A stretch of 64,000 nt of DNA from Alphaproteobacteria bacterium. Its GTDB lineage: Bacteria; Myxococcota_A; UBA796; GCA-2862545. The position numbers were made by a program, and so were the translations under genes. This document shows, one piece after another, positions 16,901 through 24,699 of this stretch (the stretch's first letter is position 1; every line of letters begins with the position of its first letter). The notes under the pieces are model-generated. The model had not been told where the DNA came from and searched no databases. It worked only from the letters and a program-made list of their open reading frames with translations. The DNA is taken from assembly GCA_020632925.1 (NCBI GenBank), contig JACKER010000007.1, forward strand, positions 1 to 64,000, written 5' to 3'.

Positions 16901-17341
16901 TGGAAGGTGATCAAGGCTCGAGCCGAGGCCCAGGGCCAACCGCCCTCGGAGGAGGATCTCCTTCGAGGCGTGCTCGAAGACCTCGAAGCCCTGCGGCAGG
17001 AGCTCGTGGACCCGACTGTTGGAGCCGTCGAGGGTCTCACGAACGTGGAGGCCGCCTTTTGGAGGGCGCTGGTCGACGTCGCCTTCGGTGGCCTCGAGCC
17101 CACGTCGTCGGACGCCTCGAAGGACTTGGCCCGCACCGTGGTGGGTGAACTGCGCCAGGATCTGGTGCTCAACGGCTACTGGAGCCACCCCGACGCCGTT
17201 CGAGAGACGCGGGGCAAGCTGAAGCGCGCGCTACTGCGGTCCGGCGATCCCACCATCAAGGCGGCCCGGGAGGCGATCGTCGACGCGGTGATGGAGCTCG
17301 CCAAGGTGCGCCACTCCGAGCTCGTCGCTCCAGGTGGCTGA
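13907..17341 (+). CDS. hsdR: Type I restriction endonuclease/translocase subunit HsdR
   Basis: 1,144 residues from the ATG at 13907, chosen because GGAGG lies 7 bp upstream and the protein then begins MSEYASVERPFLE. The N-terminal nuclease domain has the PD-(D/E)xK signature PDIVLFVNGLPLVVVECKD (E165, K167). The helicase motor has Walker A TQGSGKS (K335), DEAH in VMIDEAHRTQ and motif III FTGTPL, with a second RecA-like lobe ending near 800 (ARVNRVRSGKDCGYIVDFVG). The C-terminal domain is helical. Full length and intact, so the system appears functional. It cuts unmodified foreign DNA after translocation, in complex with HsdM and HsdS. Confidence 0.92.
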   Translation: MSEYASVERPFLETLSSLGWRVIDHGEGIPSDPTVSLRSSFSDVALRDVFREAVRRINVLDDGRTWLTDAQLDGLLVRVVGRGDGGLVEANERTHRLLRGEVRLQEPCDLLEGRELPITLIDFTHPERNSFVAINQFRIDPPGSGEPIRPDIVLFVNGLPLVVVECKDLDPNTSSPIYDAVEDLRVYANRRSEQGGTYVEGDERLFVTNLFVVATCGTDARAGSFTGEVTHYYSWRDVSYPKEIAADARVVPPLPDGIEQERDQERLVRGMLHRYVVLDLLRHFTVFMDAGKHRVKVLARYQQYRAVEGILARLRRPGESVERSGVVWHTQGSGKSLTMVFAIRKLRTQEDLKDHRMVLVNDRRDLERQLTETARLSGETPHVITKISQLERLRRHASDVVLVMVHKFQEERTTGVLDGLLAAEGPGPTYGADEDGEVAGGAFPTLSDSARIVVMIDEAHRTQSSANDEERATLGDNLVQAFPNAARIAFTGTPLRAKKYEKKGTRTIDRFGGYIDKYLFQQSIADRATLPITYIGRTVNVELAKGAELDQSLLDEARLRAERELANDGKAFPDLIAARTDAQIERIKRLYGTSTDIFEADARIADVAKEIVNHYVQEVLPNGFKAQVVCSSQLAAARYKKHLDKVLDLKRSELAAAPDTAPILLARLAMLRTAVVLSDADKQTLKEVKEARQATTAEIGTVKDCIDWFKADFEDDKPKSGLGIVIVCDMLLTGFDAPIEQVMYLDKVLKEHNLLQTIARVNRVRSGKDCGYIVDFVGLMSHLEQAFEIYGEDRKDLDGVVESLDKELARLDEHEEKLIAFFEARDHETLREFIAGTLEEGSHRPCVEEAVGLLKEPKVRAEFEVLFEDFLRSLNICYALKAARAHVPAAQRFGEIQRTAREVYRDRSLDVRWAAAKIRSLVNTHLKSKGVDPDEAELPLTDPDFLEKLKAKRGTKTAAAEMEHAMRVQIKMNLMKDPGLFKEISRKLEQVLARQREAWKVIKARAEAQGQPPSEEDLLRGVLEDLEALRQELVDPTVGAVEGLTNVEAAFWRALVDVAFGGLEPTSSDASKDLARTVVGELRQDLVLNGYWSHPDAVRETRGKLKRALLRSGDPTIKAAREAIVDAVMELAKVRHSELVAPGG

Positions 17342-17342
17342 C

Positions 17343-18062
17343 ATGGCGCCGTCGAGCTCGGTGGAGCAGAGGGTCTACCAGGGCATCCGGTACAAGCTCG
17401 TTCGAACCCGTCGGCGCAAGACGGCTGCGATCCTGATCGCCCCAGGCGGAGACGTCACCGTTCGGGTTCCTCAGGAGCTCGACGACGGCACCATCCACGG
17501 GCTGCTCGACAAGCAACACGACCGGCTGATGCAGGCTGTATCGAAGCAGGCCGGGCTTCCGGAGCCGGTGGTCCGTTCGTTTGACGAGGGCTGCACGTTT
17601 CCGTTCCTCGGGCAGGAGCACCGCCTCCACTTCGACACGGGGGCCAGCGAGGAGCTCACGCTCGGCTCCGACGGCTTCCACCTCCGATACCGCGAGGGCG
17701 TGGACGCAGAAGCTACCTACCAGGCTGCGTTTCGTAAGTTCTACACCGATCACGGGCGAACCTACCTGGCAGGTCGGGTCCACCACTTCGCTCCCGCCGT
17801 CGGGGTGTTGCCGACCGCGACCCGGGTGCTCCATCTCGGCAACCGATGGGGATCGTGCTCGCCCAAAGGGGCCGTCAACTTCCACTGGCGGGCCATGATG
17901 GCCCCCCCGAAGGTCGTGGACTACCTCGTCGTGCACGAGCTCGCCCACCTCAAGCAGCCCGACCACTCCCGCGAGTTCTGGCGGTTGGTCGAGCAGGTGA
18001 TCGCGGACCACGAGCTGTGCCACGAGTGGCTGCGCGCCCACGGCGCCGAGATGGACTTGTGA
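17343..18062 (+). CDS. YgjP/SprT-like metallopeptidase (DUF45 family)
   Basis: 239 residues. The C-terminal zinc peptidase signature HELAH (198-202), with the third ligand His209 in PDHSREFW, is preceded by the family's WGSCSPKG motif. The N-terminal half is beta-rich. I start at ATG 17343 (AGGTGG 4-9 bp upstream), 1 bp after the hsdR stop, so it is co-transcribed with the restriction genes. A YgjP-type peptidase as the last gene of a type I restriction operon is a recurring arrangement. Its role there, perhaps HsdR turnover or maturation, is not established. Confidence 0.85.
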   Translation: MAPSSSVEQRVYQGIRYKLVRTRRRKTAAILIAPGGDVTVRVPQELDDGTIHGLLDKQHDRLMQAVSKQAGLPEPVVRSFDEGCTFPFLGQEHRLHFDTGASEELTLGSDGFHLRYREGVDAEATYQAAFRKFYTDHGRTYLAGRVHHFAPAVGVLPTATRVLHLGNRWGSCSPKGAVNFHWRAMMAPPKVVDYLVVHELAHLKQPDHSREFWRLVEQVIADHELCHEWLRAHGAEMDL

Positions 18063-20012
18063 TCAGGTCTGTCCCAGTCGGGTCCTGGCCAACATCCGCG
18101 TGATCGTCTCCCTCAACCCCGGCTCACCGGGGTCACGACCAAGGACGTGAAACGTCCGCTGGATGATGGCTTCGACGACCTCTTCGCGACGCCGTCCGGC
18201 GACTCCTCCCTTGAGGACATGTGGGACGGCCGTTTGCAGGGCCGCGAGCACCTCCGCCGGGTTAGGCGGTCGCAGCGTGGTCACGGCGTCCTCGTCACGC
18301 GGCTTCGACTCGGGCGTGACCTGCACGTCAGCCTGGTCCTGAACCACCTTCTTCGGCTTCTTCGGGAGGTCGGATGCCCTGCGGGCGGTGGGCTTGGCCT
18401 CCCACTCCTCGACATCCGGGTGCTCCACGCCGAGCCGCTGGAGAAGGCTGCGCAGGCGGTCCCCGAACAGCTCCTGCACGCGGGGAACGAACTCGCCCAG
18501 GTCGTGGGCTTCACGGGGATGGGAGCGATCGGCCAAGCGCATCACGATGCCCCCGGGCGCGGCCTTGGCGTAGAAGGCGGTCTGGAGCGCTTCGGTGGCC
18601 TCGTCGATGCACGCCTCATGGATCTTGGAGGTCACGAGCCGAACGAGCTTGCGGGGGTCGGTCTCGCCGCTCGTAGGTAGGGCCACCGCCTGTTCGATGT
18701 CGACGCCGAACAGCTCCGTGAGCGAAGCGAGGATCTGGTCCGCCGTGTCCTCGGGAGCCCGGTATTGCCGCTGCTCCTCGGGAGGCACTTGCCGGGTGGG
18801 CGACAGGGCGAACTCCACCGGCTGCCACACGAGCCGGGGCGGTCCGTCGGCGGCCTCGGATCCATCCGCCATCCATGCGGGGACTACCACCTCGTACACC
18901 TGGAGGTAGTGCTGATAACGGGGGGCGGCGCGATCGAAGGTCGAAGCGGCTGAACCCGGGGCGGCGAGGTCGAAGGCGAAGTAGTCGAACGACGTTCCGG
19001 TCCGGGTGGCCATCCGCAGCCTCGGCCCCGGAGTCCGACCGGCACCCCGAGCTCCGTCTTGCTGAGGGTCCCAGAGCACGAACCGGAAGTTGGCGATGTC
19101 GCCCTGGCTCGTCCCCTCGTAGGTAGACTCCTGACCCGCTGCCTGCCGCGTGACCTTGCAGAACAGGAGCACGGGCGGGAGTGCCTTGGCGAACGCGTCC
19201 GGCCCAGCCCACACCATGGCGAGCACCCGCTCCTGCCGTTTCCGGACGACCTGCCCTTCCTCCTCTTCGTGACACTGGAGGTAGATGCTCGCTCCTTGTC
19301 GAGCCTCCTTGGCCCAGAAGTCCGGGTTCGCTGCTCCTGGTACGCTGTCCCCCGCGATGCCTACCACCACCGCGTAGCCATCGAGGTCCAGGTCGGTGGG
19401 GCGCTTGCACCGAACACGGAACCAGTCCTCGAAGATCGGCCGGTTGCTGTTCCGGGCGGGGAGACAGGCGCCAAGGCGGTAGCACGCGAGAATGTGGCGG
19501 TTCACGTTCGCACCGAGCCCGGTGCCCACACCGGAGAGGTGGTCCTCCACGAAGTCCACCTCGATCCGAAAGGAGGCCTCGGCGTTTCGGGTGGAACCGG
19601 AGCCACCCAGTGCCCGGCTGCTCCAGTTGTGGGAGCCGAGGTACACGACCGCCTTGCCGTCGGCCCTCACGACGTAGACGAGCTTCGAATGCAGCATGGA
19701 CAGGTTCGGGTCTGCGCTGTCCGGGTCTGCGATTCCAGGGTCGAGGAAGTACTTCAGGTTGGCGGGATCGCGACCGACCTGCCCTTCGAGGGCGATCAAG
19801 GGCTCGAAGCCGCAGGCGCAGGCGAGAGAGGCCACTCCGAGCGAATGCTCCTTCCGGAGGGCGGCCACCAACAGGTCTGCGCCGATCGCGTCGAGTCCGG
19901 GCGTGCTGATGTACGCCATGACGAACCGCAGCACCCGAGCGCCCTCGAGGTCGGAACGGAGGGCGGTCACGTAGTCGCTGGAGATGGGGTCGGGGCTCAA
20001 CAGGGTGGGCAT
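18063..20012 (-). CDS. Phospholipase D-like domain protein, 649 aa
   Basis: The N-terminal 200 residues form a PLD/HKD-type half-domain: MLHSKLVYVV (H108, K110), then YLGSHNWSSRAL (126-134) and NAEASF (143-148), matching the HxK...GSxNxS...NxE pattern. The usual Asp four residues after the Lys is absent, and only one HKD half is visible, so the active form would be a dimer, as in single-HKD nucleases. The remaining 450 residues contain no recognised domain, with a central beta-rich part and charged C-terminal helices. It ends directly against the YgjP-like gene (convergent, 0 bp apart). PLD-type proteins beside restriction systems are often DNA-cleaving effectors or helicase partners; a defence role is inferred. 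Confidence 0.7.
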   Translation of the reverse strand: MPTLLSPDPISSDYVTALRSDLEGARVLRFVMAYISTPGLDAIGADLLVAALRKEHSLGVASLACACGFEPLIALEGQVGRDPANLKYFLDPGIADPDSADPNLSMLHSKLVYVVRADGKAVVYLGSHNWSSRALGGSGSTRNAEASFRIEVDFVEDHLSGVGTGLGANVNRHILACYRLGACLPARNSNRPIFEDWFRVRCKRPTDLDLDGYAVVVGIAGDSVPGAANPDFWAKEARQGASIYLQCHEEEEGQVVRKRQERVLAMVWAGPDAFAKALPPVLLFCKVTRQAAGQESTYEGTSQGDIANFRFVLWDPQQDGARGAGRTPGPRLRMATRTGTSFDYFAFDLAAPGSAASTFDRAAPRYQHYLQVYEVVVPAWMADGSEAADGPPRLVWQPVEFALSPTRQVPPEEQRQYRAPEDTADQILASLTELFGVDIEQAVALPTSGETDPRKLVRLVTSKIHEACIDEATEALQTAFYAKAAPGGIVMRLADRSHPREAHDLGEFVPRVQELFGDRLRSLLQRLGVEHPDVEEWEAKPTARRASDLPKKPKKVVQDQADVQVTPESKPRDEDAVTTLRPPNPAEVLAALQTAVPHVLKGGVAGRRREEVVEAIIQRTFHVLGRDPGEPGLRETITRMLARTRLGQT

Positions 20013-20163
20013 GTTCGGTCCGTCCGCGCCGAGCTTACCGCGTCGTGAGCCCGTGGGCTGCGGGTCGAGCGCAGCGGATTCGAGGCGTCGTTCAACAACG
20101 TCGTCGGTGGCTGGGAGGCCTGCCTGGTGATCGGTCTTCGGCGAGAGTGTAGCCGTGTATGGC

Positions 20164-20179
20164 GTGTAGGGTCATACAC
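20164..20179. promoter_or_regulatory. Operator/iteron candidate GTGTA-N6-TACAC
   Basis: An inverted repeat with 5-bp arms around GGGTCA. Its left half and spacer recur inverted at 20263-20272 and, with one change in the right arm, at 24684-24699 upstream of the HEPN gene. Repetition at two distant island promoters suggests a shared DNA-binding regulator, perhaps the RHH protein encoded at 20431. Confidence 0.45.
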
Positions 20180-20315
20180 AGAAAAACTGGCCTGAACCTA
20201 AGCAATTTTGTGGCCAATGCTCTCGGTGATCGATGCGGTTCATGCCGTCACTTCGTCACGGTGACCCTACACACCCTGCATTTCGGGCACGGTCATGCAC
20301 CACGCTCTCGGGCTG

Positions 20316-20325
20316 TATATAGTAT
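20316..20325 (+). promoter_or_regulatory. Possible -10 promoter element for the RHH/polymerase operon
   Basis: TATATAGTAT stands out in GC-rich DNA about 105 bp before the RHH start codon. No convincing -35 box can be named, so this is a weak call based on composition. Confidence 0.3.
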
Positions 20326-20430
20326 GTGCGCCCGATGAGCTGACCCGTCTCGGAATGAGCTTTCGTCCTGGCTCGGCGGCACCTGACGAACCCGAACCTG
20401 TTCCGCAACCCACCTGGGGCGGAGGGCGTC

Positions 20431-20616
20431 ATGAGCCAGGACCAGCGCATCGATCCTCACCACCACGACCCGCAGGCCCGGGGCCGCGACACCCAGCGTG
20501 TCGCCGTCACGATCCCGGCGGTCATCCTCGGCGCCGCTCAGGCGGCGGCCAAGGAGAAGGGCCTGTCCCTGTCGGCCTACATCACGATGTTGTTGGCCTC
20601 GACTCGCGGCGCTTGA
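20431..20616 (+). CDS. Small ribbon-helix-helix-like protein upstream of the replication protein
   Basis: 61 residues with GGAGGG 4 bp before the ATG. After a His/Asp/Arg-rich N-terminus comes RVAVTIPAVILGAAQAAAKEKGLSLSAYITMLL: a beta-strand and two helices, the ribbon-helix-helix pattern with the typical G-S-S-Y-I turn. It lies 64 bp before the polymerase-helicase gene on the same strand. Such proteins commonly regulate copy number or their own operon. It resembles, but is not closely similar to, the RHH protein at 3268-3447. Confidence 0.6.
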   Translation: MSQDQRIDPHHHDPQARGRDTQRVAVTIPAVILGAAQAAAKEKGLSLSAYITMLLASTRGA

Positions 20617-20680
20617 CGTCCCTCAACGAAAGCGACCCCGGCCGCCTGGCAGCACCGGGGTCGCCTCGAAGGACATCGTC

Positions 20681-23404
20681 ATGCAGCCCGTTGATCTTAC
20701 CCGCATTTCCGTCCCGATTCACCCCCGTCTCTGGCACGAGGCGCTCGAGAACCATCGACAGACGCTCATCACCCCCGAGGACCAGGCCGCCTTCGAGCAG
20801 CACCGGATCCACCTCTGGCCGCACCTCATGCAGGCCGACGGCCGCCTGCACCCCACTTGGGATCGGTCGGCCTGGACGGGCCGCATTCACGCCCGGGGCC
20901 CGGCCGTCCAGCAGATCCCCAAGGCGCTCCGCGCGGGCATCGCCGTGCCCGGGCGGCTCATCCTCACCGCTGACATCCGGGGCTCACACCTCCGCATCCT
21001 CGCCCACCACGCCAACGACCCGCAGCTCGTAGCTGACCTCCAGGCCGGGGACGTGTACACGTTCGCGGTGGAGACGCTGCAGGAGATGGGCGTCACCGAC
21101 GACCGCACGGCCACCCGCAAGGTCGCGAAGCAGGTGGTCAACGCCACCCTCAACGGCGGCGGGGTGACGGCTGCCACCGATGCCCTGGTGCGCCTCGAGG
21201 GCGGCAAGTCCGTCGATGCGGAGGCCTTCCTCGGGCGGATCCGCTCCCGGTGGAAGGTCGCGTGGTCGTACCTCGACGGCCTGGTGGAGACGGCGCGTTC
21301 GAACGGGTGGCAGCTCGTGACGCCCGAGGGCGTCACCCTGGACATCCCCACCGAGGCCCGCGATCGTGTGCACGTCCCGGCAGGGTGGTTGCAGGCGACG
21401 GAAGCCCAGGCGCTCCTTCGACTCGTCGCGGACAGCCACCGGGTCGAGGGCAAGGGGTCGCCGATCAAGCTCATCGGCCTGATGCACGACGGCGCCGTCT
21501 GGGAGGTGATGCCGGAGGCAGCCGAGAACGCGGTGATCGCGCTCCGGAAGGCCCTCGGCAAGTACCTGTTCCCACAGGGCTCGCCTCTGGCCGAGGGCTG
21601 CGCCGAGGTGCAGGTGGGCCCGTCGTGGGGACAGCAGGACGGGTCGCTCTCGCCGCCGGTGGGAAGCCCGCGCACTCGAGTGGGGTGGGCTGGTCTCGGG
21701 GTCACAAAGGTGAAGGAGGTGGTCGCTGATCCCGAGCCGAACGCCGCCGTGCAGGAGGTGATCGCCGACCCCGAAGCCCGGTTTGCTGTCGAGGTCGCTC
21801 GCATCGACACGGAGGCCGACTTCGGGCTCGCCCTCGCGATGCTGTCGGCGAGCCGGAACGGGCGTCCGGCCGCTGCCGTCATCAAGGCCGCCGTCCGCCG
21901 GGTGAAGGGCGAGATCACGCCCTACGTCGAGCATGTCGCCAACCAGGCCCGGGCTGGAGCCCGGTTCGAGCGGGCCGACCACGTCGAGCTGGCCCTCGAA
22001 CTGCTCCGCGAGATCGGTGCGGTCGACGGCGAGGGGAACCGCACCGGTGGGGTCGTGTCCGATCGCGGCTCGATCTGGACGGCGGAGTCCGCCGCCGGGC
22101 TCTGGACGCAGCTCCCCGATGCCGACCTACGGGTGCGGGTGCAGGGGTACGCGGGTTCCACGGTCGGCCCGAAGGGGGTGCCGCTCCGGCTGGGTCACCA
22201 CGACACCAAGGCCGTGCTGCTCGCCGCCGCCGACCGTCTGGAGGCTCCCGGCTTCTTCGACGTGACGGTTCCTGCTGCTGCGTTCCGCAACGGGCTGCTG
22301 TTCGCTGACGGGCTGTTCCGGCCCCACGAACCCACTGACCGCGTGCTGGCCGACCGGGTGATGCCGGTCGCCTATCAGCCCGGCGCGAAGTGCCCTCGCT
22401 GGCTCCGGTTTCTCGGGGAGATTTACGAGGGCGAGCCTGACGTTCGAGAGCGCATCCAGCTTCTGCAGATGTTCCTCGGCGCCGTCCTGCTCGGGGTCGC
22501 GACCCGGTTCCAGCGTGCGCTGGTGCTCGTCGGCGAGGGGTCAAACGGCAAGTCTGTCACCTTGAAGACGATCGAGGGCCTGTTGAACGCGGCCTCGGTG
22601 GTGAGCATCCCGCCGCAGCAGTTCACCTCGGGTCGGGGCGAGTACTACGCGGCGCAACTCGCCACCGCTGTGATCAACGTCGTGACCGAGATGCCCGAGC
22701 GCGACCTGCTCGAGTCCGAGATCGTCAAGGCCGCCATCGCCGGGGACATCATGACGGGACGGCACCCCTACGGACGGCCCTTCCAGTTCTCTCCGGCGGC
22801 GGGCTGGCTCATCGCCACCAACCGGCTTCCCGCAGTACGGGACACGAGCCACGGCTTCTGGCGGCGGCTGATGGTGCTCGACCACAAGCGGATCTTCGGG
22901 GCGGACGCCGACCCGGACCTCACGGTGAAGCTGCAGGAGGAGTTGCCCGGCATCGCGGTCTGGGCGGTGGAGGGCGGCATCGAGTTGATGCGGCGTGGGC
23001 GGTACCCCGACCTCGCGTCCTCCCAGGCCGCCGTCGCGCGGTGGAAGTCCGACGCGGACCCGGTCTCCCGGTTCGTCGAAGATCACTTCGTCGTCGACCC
23101 CGAGGCCGAGATGCGCGCGATGCACTTCTACGGCCTGTACCGGGAGTGGTGCCGGAACACCGGTTTCCAGGCGCTCAACATCAAGAACTTCGGTGAGCGG
23201 GTGAAGCCGTTCATCCCAGCGCACCGCAAGAGCAGCGGCGTCGTGTACCGCTGCCGTCTGGCTCACGACTGGCGGCTTCCGTCCTACGTCGAACGCGCGG
23301 GAGATGATCACCGCCTGTCCCCGTTCGAGGATGCCCAGCACAAGGCGTCGATCGCGTCGATGGAGGCGCTCTTGAACGAGATCAACGGCGACTGCGAAGC
23401 CTGA
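20681..23404 (+). CDS. Fusion of family A DNA polymerase-like domain and SF3 (D5/P4-type) helicase
   Basis: 907 residues. Residues about 50-300 align with the palm/fingers of DNA polymerase I: WTGRIHARGPAVQQIP matches the conserved TGRLSSSDPNLQNIP. Motif A is LTADIRGSHLRILAH (D98), the O-helix is RKVAKQVVNATLNGG (R146, K150) and motif C is LMHDGAVWEV (D270). Both catalytic aspartates are kept. The steric-gate Glu, the O-helix Phe/Tyr and the Glu after the motif C Asp are replaced (H103, N154/N158, G271). Residues about 470-610 resemble D5_N. An SF3 helicase follows with Walker A GEGSNGKS (618-625) and sensor IATNRLP (711-717). There is no exonuclease and no visible separate primase. Probable island replication initiator/helicase. 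Confidence 0.8.
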   Translation: MQPVDLTRISVPIHPRLWHEALENHRQTLITPEDQAAFEQHRIHLWPHLMQADGRLHPTWDRSAWTGRIHARGPAVQQIPKALRAGIAVPGRLILTADIRGSHLRILAHHANDPQLVADLQAGDVYTFAVETLQEMGVTDDRTATRKVAKQVVNATLNGGGVTAATDALVRLEGGKSVDAEAFLGRIRSRWKVAWSYLDGLVETARSNGWQLVTPEGVTLDIPTEARDRVHVPAGWLQATEAQALLRLVADSHRVEGKGSPIKLIGLMHDGAVWEVMPEAAENAVIALRKALGKYLFPQGSPLAEGCAEVQVGPSWGQQDGSLSPPVGSPRTRVGWAGLGVTKVKEVVADPEPNAAVQEVIADPEARFAVEVARIDTEADFGLALAMLSASRNGRPAAAVIKAAVRRVKGEITPYVEHVANQARAGARFERADHVELALELLREIGAVDGEGNRTGGVVSDRGSIWTAESAAGLWTQLPDADLRVRVQGYAGSTVGPKGVPLRLGHHDTKAVLLAAADRLEAPGFFDVTVPAAAFRNGLLFADGLFRPHEPTDRVLADRVMPVAYQPGAKCPRWLRFLGEIYEGEPDVRERIQLLQMFLGAVLLGVATRFQRALVLVGEGSNGKSVTLKTIEGLLNAASVVSIPPQQFTSGRGEYYAAQLATAVINVVTEMPERDLLESEIVKAAIAGDIMTGRHPYGRPFQFSPAAGWLIATNRLPAVRDTSHGFWRRLMVLDHKRIFGADADPDLTVKLQEELPGIAVWAVEGGIELMRRGRYPDLASSQAAVARWKSDADPVSRFVEDHFVVDPEAEMRAMHFYGLYREWCRNTGFQALNIKNFGERVKPFIPAHRKSSGVVYRCRLAHDWRLPSYVERAGDDHRLSPFEDAQHKASIASMEALLNEINGDCEA

Positions 23405-23615
23405 TGTCGGCCCCGTGGGTGGGCGGGCAGCTCCGCTCACCCGCGACGGCCAGGTGCTCGAGCACGGCGTCCACGTCCTGCCGTCGGTACCTCGGGCGGC
23501 GGTGACACCCTAGGGGCTCGAGCATCCCAATGGCGCGCCATCTGGCGATGGTGCGGGTGCTGTACCTGGTGTAAGCCGCCGCCTCGTTGGGGGTGAGGAG
23601 GTCGTTGTCGTTCAT
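23382..23615 (-). CDS. Excisionase-like helix-turn-helix protein
   Basis: 77 residues beginning MNDNDLLTPNEAAAYTRYS-TRTIARWRAIG, followed by PRYRRQDVDAVLEHL. This is the winged MerR-type HTH_17 fold of Xis/AlpA-like excisionases. It overlaps the 3' end of the polymerase-helicase gene by 23 bp on the opposite strand. In an element with a tyrosine integrase, it is the best candidate for the directionality factor that promotes excision. Confidence 0.7.
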   Translation of the reverse strand: MNDNDLLTPNEAAAYTRYSTRTIARWRAIGMLEPLGCHRRPRYRRQDVDAVLEHLAVAGERSCPPTHGADIRLRSRR

Positions 23616-23867
23616 GGACACCTTCCGCAAGATGAACGTGCGCGAGGCCGAGGGCGGCGTGCCGGACTTGCACCAGCCGGTGCCTGTCCCCGGGCGCCTC
23701 CACCTGCCACGGGTCGCCATAGGCCCCGTACCGAAACGGGGTTGCGGAGGGGTTTCGACCCCGTTGTCTTCAGGGCAGAAGTCAGGAGTTCCGGCCACGA
23801 GCCCGCCGAGTTCTGGCCCCGGCTTGTGGACCCGGTCTGCGCGGCCTCGGCGTCGGGGGACTTCTGG

Positions 23868-24632
23868 TCACGCCGGGCCCTCGGGCTCAAGAACCATGAA
23901 GTGGCGTACCATGTGCTGGTCGATTCGCTTCGCGAGGTCGCGCAGGAACGCGTTTCCATCCATCGCGACTGACAAGTCGACCTCCTGAACGTTGCCATGC
24001 GCAACGTCGTTGCGCAGGTCTCGGAGCCGATCGAACTCCTTGCGCTCATCTTCGGTGAGGTCGAACATGAAGGCGTCACGAAGCAGGTCTGGGATCCCGG
24101 ATGCCCTCAACTCGCCGAGACGAGTCATCAACGCGCTGATCCCGAACGAGGCGATAAGATCGCTTGGAAACCTGAAATTGCGCAGAAGGAGATCGCGTTG
24201 AAGCCCGGCGTAGCGCTGCTCGTACCCAGCCTTGCGGCGTTCCATGAGCCGCTTTCTGGCGCGCTCTACCTCTGGTGAGTTGCTGGCCAACGACTCATAG
24301 TTGCGCGCTCGGATGCTGCCCGCCCAGTCTCCATGGAAGGCACAGACCTCCTGGCCCACGTCCTTCACGTACGCCTCAAAGTGGGAGAAGCTCGACAGAA
24401 GTACGAATCGACCTAGGGTCTTCTTGTAGGCCGACTTGAACGCCCGCAGCTTGTCGTGGCTCTGAACGACCGTGAAGTGATCGGAGTCGGGGAGCTTCGG
24501 GGCCGCTCTAGCCTCGACTGCCTTCATATATGCGTTGAGGGCTGGCACGGCATGGCACGTCAACACCGCGAAGTTGATCGTGTCCTGGGCGTTGCGGCGC
24601 AACGTGACGTAGGCGTTGGAGTGGGCCAGCAT
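23868..24632 (-). CDS. HEPN-domain protein
   Basis: 254 residues from the ATG at 24630-24632, chosen because AAGGA precedes it and because the longer frame to 24713 would run through a large hairpin. The protein is all-helical. Near the C-terminus DLRNDVAHGN (R207, H212) gives the R-x4-H motif of HEPN ribonucleases and helical scaffolds. The central region (about 75-150) is basic. No antitoxin such as a MNT-type nucleotidyltransferase lies next to it. HEPN proteins in mobile elements often act as RNA-cleaving defence effectors; whether this one is catalytic is uncertain. Confidence 0.7.
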   Translation of the reverse strand: MLAHSNAYVTLRRNAQDTINFAVLTCHAVPALNAYMKAVEARAAPKLPDSDHFTVVQSHDKLRAFKSAYKKTLGRFVLLSSFSHFEAYVKDVGQEVCAFHGDWAGSIRARNYESLASNSPEVERARKRLMERRKAGYEQRYAGLQRDLLLRNFRFPSDLIASFGISALMTRLGELRASGIPDLLRDAFMFDLTEDERKEFDRLRDLRNDVAHGNVQEVDLSVAMDGNAFLRDLAKRIDQHMVRHFMVLEPEGPA

Positions 24633-24683
24633 GATGTCCTTGACCGCAGGCGCGGACGCGGTAGAACTGCATCGTAGCGTCTG

Positions 24684-24699
24684 GTGTAGGGTCGCACAC
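24684..24699. promoter_or_regulatory. Copy of the GTGTAGGGTC operator motif before the HEPN gene
   Basis: GTGTAGGGTC followed by GCACAC, nearly the same as the palindrome at 20164-20179. It lies 52 bp upstream of the chosen HEPN start codon, on the side where its promoter should be. Confidence 0.45.

Larger units (their letters stand above)
20013..20430. promoter_or_regulatory. Divergent regulatory region of the PLD gene and the replication operon
   Basis: This 418-bp gene-free stretch separates the divergent PLD gene and RHH-polymerase operon. It is the most A/T-rich part of the island. It holds two copies of the motif GTGTAGGGTC (20164-20173 forward and 20263-20272 inverted), the first within a GTGTA-N6-TACAC palindrome (20164-20179). 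A TATATAGTAT box at 20316-20325 resembles a -10 element. As the region just upstream of a replication protein it may also contain the island's replication origin. Confidence 0.5.

Noticed and set aside
5701..17341. DISARM or BREX system
   Set aside because: No BrxC/PglZ/DrmA-type genes are present; the methylase and helicase belong to an ordinary type I restriction set and the ATPase is a single-domain AAA protein.
20681..23404. Classic archaeo-eukaryotic primase N-terminus
   Set aside because: No DxD or sxH primase motifs are seen; the order TGR, motif A, O-helix, motif C matches family A polymerases instead.
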